In this document: positions 55,939-64,000 of the stretch, in pieces | How the letters are laid out: each line of letters begins with the position of its first letter | Position numbering within the stretch: the first letter of the stretch is position 1 | Assembly (NCBI GenBank): GCA_012861695.1 | Contig: JAAOOA010000056.1 | Coordinates: forward strand, 3,445,760-3,509,759 | Reading direction: 5' to 3' | Length of the DNA stretch: 64,000 nucleotides | Source: Trematomus loennbergii | Taxonomy: Eukaryota > Chordata > Actinopteri > Perciformes > Nototheniidae | Program-made: the position numbers and the translations under genes | The notes under the pieces: model-generated | Told to the model about the DNA's origin: nothing | The model's input: only the letters and a program-made list of their open reading frames with translations | Database searches by the model: none

Positions 55939-56137
55939 CAGGGGCGGACTGGCCATCGGGACGTTCGGGACGAATCCCGATGGGCCGGTACTGAAGTGGG
56001 CCGGTCGGACGATGTGGGCCGCTCGGATAACTCACTAGCCCCCCCCCCCCCCGTTGATAATTTACCGAGGTGGGCCGGCGGTACCGAAGTGGGCCGGTCG
56101 AGAGTCCCGGGCTGATTTGTAGTCCCAGTCCGCCCTG
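55939..56137. mobile_element. hAT MITE, 199 bp, perfect TSD
   Basis: CAGGGGCGGACTGGCCATC ... GTAGTCCCAGTCCGCCCTG; TSD gttatggc perfect (55931-55938, 56138-56145). Internal gtgggccg repeats and a C-run. Confidence 0.95.
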
Positions 56138-56189
56138 GTTATGGCAACAAGTCCTCCAACTCATACGACCAAATAGGTAGATTGTTCAC

Positions 56190-58333
56190 CAGCTTATTAC
56201 GACCTATAATCACATTATATCGACCTCTAGTGCTCCCGTTGACTGCAAACGCTCCGGTGGGTCGTATATTCACAAATAACCCTCTCTGGAAAATCCTAAA
56301 TTGTAGGATAGTTTGGCCATTAAAATGCTTTTTGATTAGATTTCTAGCGAGAAGTGTATATTGTACTTTTAAAATTTACGTCCAGTGGATGTGTAGGATC
56401 TATAGTTTGATAGATATTACGAAGATTATTTGAGGTCTCGCCAGGAGAACGTGTATATACTACGTCTTTCCCCTATTAATTTCTATTGACGGCAGCGTCC
56501 ATGTAAAGTTAGCGTCAACCCTCACGGGGTGAAAACAGTATTTCCGGTCTTGAAGTTTTCATAATAAAACCGTATTCCCCTCACTGTCAAATGATTTTAC
56601 AGTGATATCTGCAGTACTCATCCACTAAAAAACATCAGTTTTTATCTTGTTAATTACACAACATTAATTGGTTTAAATTGTGTACAATGCTTTTGTGTTT
56701 TTCCCATAGGTTTTTCCCTTCGATTCTGAGAGACACATTTCTTTTTTCAGAGGTTTTGATAGGCTAAAACATCTAACTACCCATAATCCTCAGCTATCGT
56801 TCAAGCTCGGTGATTGGATGTTTTAGCTGCAATGCACGTTGGGATATGGTGTTTATGCGATATGAAAATCCGAAAATAACTTTTCTCTTTGGAAGTCATC
56901 ACATAACCATTGTAATTGTACACGGTTCGGCTGCATTAAATATTACACATCTGCCGTAGTTCTTTATTTATAGAGCCCTGATTAGAAGACTTCTAGACAA
57001 ACTGGAAGAACTGCCACCGAAACTGAATACGTGACGTGGATCATAAATATATCAGCAATTAAACAACATCTTCAATTTCTCTTCACACAATACGTCTCCT
57101 TGCAGTATCACACTAATTCGGCTGACTTTTATATTTGATCCAATTGGTAGATAGGCTGTATTTACACCATAACGGTGCACAGCTGATAGACAGGGACTTG
57201 TAGTTTTTATTATATTACTGATTTTCTTTGAATATAAGAATGTAAATACTGAGTTGAAGAATAGTCAGGGGATGTGGGTGATGGGAGACACATCTATGGA
57301 ATCAGAATTTCAATAGCTTACTGTTAAATGACGGATATACCTTTCTGTCTGTGATGTTTTAGAAATCAGATATTAATGTGTAGAACTACAATATGTGAAA
57401 TAATATAGCAATATCCTGTAAAATTATGTGAAAACATGAATAAAACTACACATCTTCAGATGTTATACATAATAAGTGTCATATAATACAAAGTTATTAT
57501 GGCATTGTATGCTGTGTGTTATTTGTAACATCTTCAGAAACTACCTTTCTAACTCCTCATGCAGTTGACTGTTACAGGTGTATACAGGTTCATGGTACAA
57601 TGCATAAGCTTCAAATCGAGAGACTGAAACTGTATTTTTCTTTACCGTTCTGTTTTAATTTCACAATAAAGTTAATAGTAATATTATGTTTGATATTATT
57701 ATGTTCTATTAACTAGACCACTGGGTCATGTTAAGACCATCTTTTCTGTCGGTTTGGTGTTACAAATATCAAAACAATATATGTGTGGATAACAAAATAC
57801 ATCCGTCATAAACTAAACTAGAAACTTATACTGGAAAGTATAATTTATTGTGTTAACACTGTAAACTTGACTGTTTTTTAACCCGCACCACCTAGTGGTT
57901 AAAGCACGTTATTTAATTTTTTTGTTGAATATGTTATATTTGATGAAACAATTAAAATATTAGAGTGCATACAAAATAGGGGGAAGTAGAAGGTCAATGA
58001 TAGAAATCTAGAATAGAAAATATCAAGAAGATACTGTAAGTGATCTCTACAATAAAACAGTTTAGTGCAGGACGTCCAAAGATATTAATAGGAGGATGTG
58101 CAAAACAGACAAACTAATAAGGCTTTATTTAAACATTAAAGAATACTTTAAGTTAAGGTCTTCTATTCTACAATTTAGGATTTTCCAGAGAGGGTTATTT
58201 GTGAATATACGACCCTCCGGAGCGTTTGCAATCAACGGGAGCATCAGCCCATATGCCGCAAATTGTTGTTTCTTACATGACCACTAGAAGTGCTAAACTT
58301 TAAAACGTGACTATAGGTCATAATAAGGTCGTT
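56190..58333. mobile_element. Long-TIR element, 2.1 kb
   Basis: cttattacgacctata... through gctccggtgggtcgtatatt to ctctctggaaaatcctaaat (56193-56300) is repeated inversely at 58165-58330. The right TIR holds ~40 extra bp (aacaacaatttgcggcatat region). The interior (56560-56760, 57717-58150) matches the element at 16417-17260. No transposase is visible. TSD not determined. Confidence 0.65.
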
Positions 58334-58339
58334 CTCTCC

Positions 58340-58660
58340 CACACACTCCCTCCCCCTACCTGAAACGTCTTCATTGGTCTCTTTTTTTTACTTCTGTAAC
58401 ATAGTGACATCACTATGTAACACTCACCCTTCTATAGGATAGGACTCCAACTCATTGTACATGATTTACTAACAGGCGGGATATTTCTGACACATTTTTA
58501 AGAGAAATGACCACAACAGAGCAGACTTGGCTCTAAAGCGGGAGGGGCAGACTTGGCTCTAAAGCATTAAGGCATGTAAACATCTCACTGTAGAGACACA
58601 AATAAATATATGAACCTGGTAGCAGCATCAGATGTTCTCTTCAAGTCTTGGGGGAGGATT
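58340..58660 (-). mobile_element. Diverged TTAA-family copy
   Basis: In inverse orientation it shares atgtttacatgcctt, gagccaagtctgc, catgtacaatgag and tagtgatgtcactatgttac with the element at 42295-42671. agacttggctctaaagc is duplicated locally (58522 and 58548). Ends not clear. Confidence 0.55.
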
Positions 58661-59111
58661 GTGGCAAACTAACTTTGAATGATGGAGGAACAGAAATCAA
58701 ACACTACCGCTACTGACGACTTTGCTTTAGGCCTGTCCCGCATGAACAAGATTACACTTTATCAACACCATTAGGTGTGGTTGATGATTTATCAACCACA
58801 TCAAATCTTTTTTTACGTCACTGAAAACAGAGCTTTTTTAAAACCATGGAAACTTGAAGGTTTTTTAGAAAACCACATTTTCAGTGTTGACGTGTAGAGA
58901 GAGAAAACATGTCATATACCGGCAGCATAAATACATCCATGACGGGCGGAAGTGGCCAAGTAACCTTGCTGACAGGACTTTTTTACAGGTTTACACATAA
59001 TAGGTACAGATACTCTTCCACTTAGTGAGGATCAGAGACATCCGTATGCACGGCAGAGGTCATTGCTACATTATCCAATACTCTAACGACACTCCGCAGC
59101 CGACACGTGGG

Positions 59112-59140
59112 AGTGTGTGCGTGCGTGCGTGCGTGCGTGC
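59112..59140. repeat. (GTGC)n microsatellite
   Basis: gtgtgcgtgcgtgcgtgcgt run. Confidence 0.9.
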
Positions 59141-60424
59141 CTTGACAGCGCTTCAGTTACGTTTATCGATTTCATCTAAATGGAGATTTATTTCTAACCA
59201 TGCTTGTGTGGATGGGATTATTTCGGAGAATGGAGAATGAATAAGGAATAGGGAGAAGTTTTCTCCTAAAATTGTCAGGGAAATGTAAAGAATGAATTTT
59301 GAGCAAACTACCAAAGCTTACGTTTGAACATGAAATAAATATCTACAGCAGATGTAATGTCAAGCTACTGCTTAAATTAAGATGGACGCAAAGTGTTGCC
59401 TGTCTTGGTGGTGCACTTAAAACATAGGTATTTATTTGTCAAATGCTTTTAAAGGTAGATAAAGGACCTTTAAAACAACAGGAATCACTACATTTTTATA
59501 ATCAAGAGACACACTTTGCTCTGATAAAATAGACTGTGCCTCTGAAAACACACTGACACAACAACAGTGTCATATCAGTGTGTACATTTTTTTTCTTTAT
59601 ATTGAGTTGATTGTTCTTGTTTCCCTCGTAGCTACCCCTAGCCCACATCACTGTTGACGTTCACTTTGTTCACACAGCATGAAGGTAATCATAAACCCGA
59701 CTGTTACTTCAGCAAATCCCACAAATATATGGAAAGTGTCCTTTATGTTATGGGGAAAACAAATGTGTTTCTATTACAAATACTTAATTCTATAATCTGG
59801 AACGCCCTTTTTTGACCACATGGAGTAATGACTCCTCAAGTTTCTTCCATAAATAATCAACAAACAAGCACTAATCAAATGTTTCCTCAGAGGCTGTGGA
59901 GATGTTTCAATCTCCGCTACTCCAAGGTCACATGAATGTGACCATGGTCTTTCCTTGGCAGTACAGGGTATCAAATAGACTCACTACATATTACACAATT
60001 CAGTAATATCCTGTTTTACTGCACCACTGCTCTCTGGTAAATGAACATGGCTTGAGCATTGCTCACTACATACTCGCCCTTTACTCATCAAACATTAGCC
60101 AAAGAAAGGCTTAGCTTTCACTGATAAAAGTTATTTTACTGCTTTTGGAATTGCCGATTTGTCCAGTTGGTTTAGGAATTCTAAAGAAATAGTTCTGAAA
60201 TTACAAGTAAATAGGCAAGGTCAACAAACAAGCAGTTTCCTTGCCATTTATGTGTCTTCTTCTCAAAACAAAGACAATGTTCTAGGTTGACAATTTCGTA
60301 AACCCAGGTTTATGTTCATCCTTCATGTGTTTTTATCAATCGCGAATTGATGTGTTACTTGGTATTTATTACCTATTAAGGTGGGCGTAGTTTTGTTTAT
60401 TATTTTTGTTTTGTGAAGTACTTA

Positions 60425-60484
60425 ATGTTAACTTTTGTGTATTAAATGTGCTTTATAAATAATTTGTGATTGATTGATTGATCA
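60425..60484 (+). repeat. L2-like 3' tail
   Basis: attaaatgtgctttataaat followed by a tgattgattgattga tail, as at the 3' ends of fish L2-type LINEs. Confidence 0.5.
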
Positions 60485-61093
60485 GAATTGTTGTGTCACA
60501 GGATAAAGTAAAACCTTGAGCGGTTAGTGGTGCCACTGCTAGCTAAGCTAAAGGCTAAAGTAGGCGTAACCATTTCATGTTTTCTTAACTGTTTCTAAGC
60601 TGTGATGTCTATCACTGAAATATATAGTTGTTTTCGCCATTTATGAATTGTTTTTCTTCTAAACACATCTTACTGGTAGTTGGGTAGAATGTCCTTTGAT
60701 TATAAAAGGTGGTATAGCTGACCATTTTGGTTGTCCGAAGAATAACCACTAAAAGTATATCTACTGCCCCTTAAACTGTACTCTCATGTTCCACTGTTCT
60801 ATCTGAACAAACACTGAAATGCCATGAGTAAAGTATTTGTAGTTGTTTTTTAAAATACTTTTGGGCAATATTATGTTTTTACCATGCACAAACTGTATTT
60901 GTATTCATCTTTCAAATGAATTTTTTTAATTGCTATTCATAAATCAAACTCAAAATATCTTATTTTGCTGCTCTATTTGACTAATCTCTTAAATGGTCAT
61001 GGTCACAGAAATACATGATGTTAAAACTACTTTTTTCTGGATAAAGATAAATACAGTGTATTTCTGTTTAAGTATTTGTTGTGTGTCTCCAAG

Positions 61094-61208
61094 TGACACT
61101 TACCAGAGAGCAAAGTCTCTTGTTGAACTGATCCAGAAACATTTTGGAGGCTCAAAGCGGCCGGTGAACACAATACGGTGCAGCGTGGTCCCTTGTCTCA
61201 TGGTGTGA
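61094..61208 (+). CDS. Possible terminal coding exon, unrecognised
   Basis: After a pyrimidine/GT-rich stretch and an AG at 61092-61093, an open segment reads DTYQRAKSLVELIQKHFGG, then NTIRCSVVPCLMV and a stop at 61206-61208. It is more protein-like in composition than its neighbours, but no family is recognised, no other exon is seen, and the acceptor is weak. It could equally be part of a transposon. Confidence 0.2.
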
Positions 61209-61454
61209 ATCTCATCTCACGCAAGACAGGGTGGAGAAAAGACAACAGTGGAAAAAGAGAAGGAGGCTGGAGAGGGCAGGTACCATGGAAACTATGTGGA
61301 GTGGCTTCAGTGGAGCAGTGAGCCATCTCTGTGCTGAGACTGCAGGCCGGGCTGAATGGGAACAAGACAAACTCAGCAGGAGATCAGAAAAGGGGTGGTG
61401 GTGGGGTTGCGGCTGGCATGATGCTTTGAATGCAACAGGACTGTTCTGCTGCAA

Positions 61455-61480
61455 TATATACACATATATATATATATACA
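61455..61480. repeat. (TA)n microsatellite
   Basis: tatatacacatatatatata run near the 3' end of the LINE. Confidence 0.85.
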
Positions 61481-61499
61481 TTCCCCACTTTCCCCTCCA

Positions 61500-62042
61500 T
61501 CCTGGGCGGCCTGTTGTCTTTCCTGAGGGTTCTGCGCAATACCTTAGCTGTTACTAGGACTGCCCTTTTCTTGACAAAGTTTTCGGATGTTGTTCCTGGG
61601 ATTGCTTGATCCTTCACCACCAAATATTCTCTTGCTCCTCTTTGAGCCCTTAGTGTTTTCCAAGCTTCTGTCTTCCTGATGTTGCTGTCGCTTGGGATTG
61701 CTACGTTTATCACAACTGCCTTTTTCTGCTGTTTGTCTGCCACCACATTGTACGGTTGGTTAGCCATCACCATTTTATCAGTCTGGATCTGGAAGTCCCA
61801 CAGGATCACAGCTTTGTCATTTTCAAACACCTTTGGAGGTTCCGCTCATTTCGACTTTGGGACTTCCAGCCCTTCTCTGCATAGATGTTCCTGCACACTA
61901 TGCCAGCCACATGGTTATTGTGTTCCATGTACCTGCAGCATATTGTGCCCTGCTGATATGGGCTGGACTGTCTTAGGGGCATCTTTACACAGCCTGCATC
62001 GATCTCTTCCTGAGTGCAGAGTGTCTCTCTCTAACTGCATAT
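61500..62042 (-). pseudogene. LINE with restriction-like endonuclease end (R4/Rex6-like)
   Basis: The minus strand first gives MQLERDTLHSGRDRCRLCKD (62042 down), the CCHC-type finger before the endonuclease in R2/R4-group LINEs. After a stop and frame changes it reads VFENDKAVILWDFQIQTDK, VMANQPYNVVADKQQKKAVV and NVAIPSDSNIR. In active relatives this part has a PD...D core (QPDIVV, IDVAIP); here the Asp residues read Tyr/Asn and Asn. The enzyme would nick target DNA; this copy is dead. The RT domain is missing, so it is 5'-truncated. The exact clade (R4/Dong, Rex6 or NeSL) is uncertain. Confidence 0.75.
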
Positions 62043-62095
62043 TCAATCAATCAAAATACTTTATTTACTTTATTTCTTCCAAGTGAGATTATCTT

Positions 62096-62990
62096 TCCGG
62101 CATTTAAAAAAAGATATTTTCAAGACATCAACCCATTAATAAAATACATGCTTACAGTTTATGACACTGGAGTGGAAACAAAATGTCTAACTAAGATGGT
62201 TAAAATATTACAATTAAAAAATCAAGATGAACACAGTATTATTGATGTAAAAAATAAATGGGAAAATGAATTATCCTGCAATATACCAGAAGTAGATTGG
62301 GAACAAATGTGCAAAAACATTCATAACACAACCAACTCAAACTACTGAATACACATGGAAGATTTTAATTCGAAACTTTAAGACACCCCAGATTCAAAGT
62401 AAATACAAACAAACCCTCACTTCAAAATGCTGGAGAGAATGTGGTGAGCAGAAGGCCAACCATACACATATATTTTGGGCCTGTAATGTGTTGGGAGACT
62501 TCTGGGAAACAGTTTTAAGAGAAATGTCCAATATCTTTGGCATTTCTCTCAACCAAAACCCATTATGCCTATTACTGGGGAAAACACCAGAGGAAATAAA
62601 ATAAAAAAGATTCCTATCTATTTCTGGTAATTAGAATAGTGATCAAACAAATGACAAGGAATTGGCTAAAAGATAATAACAATGGAATAACTTAGTAAAT
62701 GAACTCTATGTAATGGAGAAAACAACTATGAGAATTAGAAACCAAATGCATATCTTTAAGGAAAGGTGGGACAAATGGGTTGAGTATAGAACAATATAAT
62801 GAATATAATTAGTGTATACCTGAGTATTAATAATGTATCCATTCTTTATTTGTAATATTATTATTACTATTTTATTATTTATTTTCGTATTTGTCATCTG
62901 TTATGTAGTTAATCTATGTACCTAGATGTGTTTATTTTTGTTATGTATGCTTTGTGAATATTTTCTTAAAATGCCAATAAAAAAAAAAAC
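62096..62990 (+). pseudogene. L1 ORF2 C-terminus with poly(A), 5'-truncated
   Basis: Frames across 62110-62800 give DVKNKWENELSCNIPEVDWE, then KYKQTLTSKCWRECGEQKAN with HTHIFWACNVLGDFWETVL, and later MHIFKERWDKWVEY. The CWRxCG...HxFWxC pattern is the Cys-rich C-terminal part of L1-type ORF2 proteins. Stops (e.g. after 62346 and at 62603) break it. It ends in aataaaaaaaaaaa at 62973-62988, the expected poly(A) tail. It could be the same family as the L1 at 33665-39080 but is a separate insertion. Confidence 0.8.
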
Positions 62991-63071
62991 GTTATTAATC
63001 CCATGCTGAAATTTGGTTTAGGACAGTTGTACCATATTCGAATAAAGTAAATACATATGTATAGACATGAT

Positions 63072-64000
63072 TTAAAGCTCACCTATTATGCTATATTTGA
63101 ACAAAATATTATAAGGCCATATCTATACAAAACATGTCTCTGAAGTGTTTTGCTCAAAATACCAAACAGATCACCCATTTTAGCATGCCTCATACCCCTC
63201 TCTTTCAGCCCTGTTACAAAATTGCTGATTCTGGGTCTGGTCCTTTAAATGTAACCGAGCTGCGGCTAGCCACGCCCCTTTGGATCTGCTGCTGGCCACG
63301 CCCCTTTGGGTCTGCATGCAAGCAGTGAGCTCTGTGAAGAGAAGGCTGTCTACCAGCAGAAACTCAGCTAAACGCTGCCGTGATTAAACACCATATCATG
63401 TTCCAAATCACATCAAGGATTATTTCTGAAACAGTATGGAGCTCAAACGCTTTCTCTCTCGCAGGTTTACCACAAGGTGAGTACCTTTTACATTCGGCTT
63501 CTTTACACATATTCTCTCCAGTACAGCGTTAGCTCTGAGTGTTAGCGATGCTTGCTAATGTAAACACAGGCCATATTACTTCCAAAACACGTCGTGCATT
63601 GTTTCTGATACAGCAACGTTTCTGATATTGGACAATAGGTTGGGACGTGGCGGAACGTTGCTAGGAGTTCAACGTAAAGCCAGCCCACATTTTAGTAATG
63701 TCGTCATGACCACAGCAAATCTGGATCAGCTCCGTTGTACTCTGCTTGTGTTTCTGTTCCTCACAGGACATCATATGACCAGCAGATCCTGTGTGAACGC
63801 TCTACGTTAGTCAGTGGACGTCCGACAACATGCATACTAACTTATATTGCAGCTATAGGCTATACTTTGGTTTAAATTGCGTGAATAAACTAGCTAGAGA
63901 GCTAAAGTTAATTACATTCATCCAATGTCAGAAGGATTACCTTTTAATAAACGTTGTAATGCTTTTCTTTCATTTCAATTTGAGTAAAACATTGAAGATA
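63072..64000 (+). mobile_element. TTAA element, left end; right end outside or unclear
   Basis: TTAA-AGCTCACCTATTATGC followed by tatatttgaacaaaatatta, the same terminus group as 31102 and 46291. It contains a duplicated ccacgcccctttgg (about 63270 and 63296). The right end was not found before the window ends. Confidence 0.6.

Larger units (their letters stand above)
58661..61088. other. Unassigned AT-rich spacer
   Basis: Holds a (gtgc)n tract and an L2-like tail, annotated separately; otherwise nothing recognised. Confidence 0.4.

Overview
This window looks like a piece of a teleost fish genome, from a region made up almost entirely of transposable elements and other repeats. The evidence is the mixture of element families: fish-type hAT and TTAA-target DNA transposons, PIF/Harbinger remnants, a Ty3/Gypsy chromovirus, L1-type and endonuclease-type LINEs, and L2-like tails. 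The base composition is AT-rich, long CA/TG microsatellites are present, and intact genes are absent. I cannot name the species. I find no convincing host protein-coding gene, tRNA or rRNA. The only long intact reading frame is the pol gene of a Ty3/Gypsy retrotransposon (25004-27700).

Layout. 1-990: a 295-bp dimeric satellite with an RFX X-box-like palindrome in each ~147-bp half. 1518-2354: a solo LTR split by a hAT MITE. 3480-7481: a 4-kb fold-back element whose two arms are filled with about 120 copies of ACTAGT; this is the most unusual object here. 7714-8405: a Gypsy RNase H stub fused to an LTR. 8815-15409: an LTR element with primer-binding site and polypurine tract but a non-coding 5.7-kb interior. 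16417-22522: a TTAA-flanked long-TIR element holding a THAP-domain element, a solo LTR, a second TTAA element and a LINE split by a hairpin MITE. 22891-23606: a Harbinger Myb/SANT remnant. 24082-28214: the Gypsy chromovirus with its 3' LTR. 28214-29096: 127-132-bp tandem repeats. 29129-32131: three hATs. 33665-39080: an L1 interrupted by four elements and cut off by a fifth. 42295-47715: TTAA, LTR and hAT nests. 48827-53982: hAT-in-hAT nests with transposase fragments. 55939-58333: a hAT MITE and a long-TIR element. 61500-62990: two 5'-truncated LINEs. 63072 to the end: another TTAA element.

Most element limits rest on terminal inverted repeats plus target-site duplications (TSDs) read directly from the sequence. 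Seven hATs have perfect 8-bp TSDs. Nesting gives a relative order of insertion. The region behaves as an insertion sink where TTAA-target and hAT elements repeatedly landed in older elements. No coding module in it, apart from the Gypsy pol, looks capable of producing a full-length protein.
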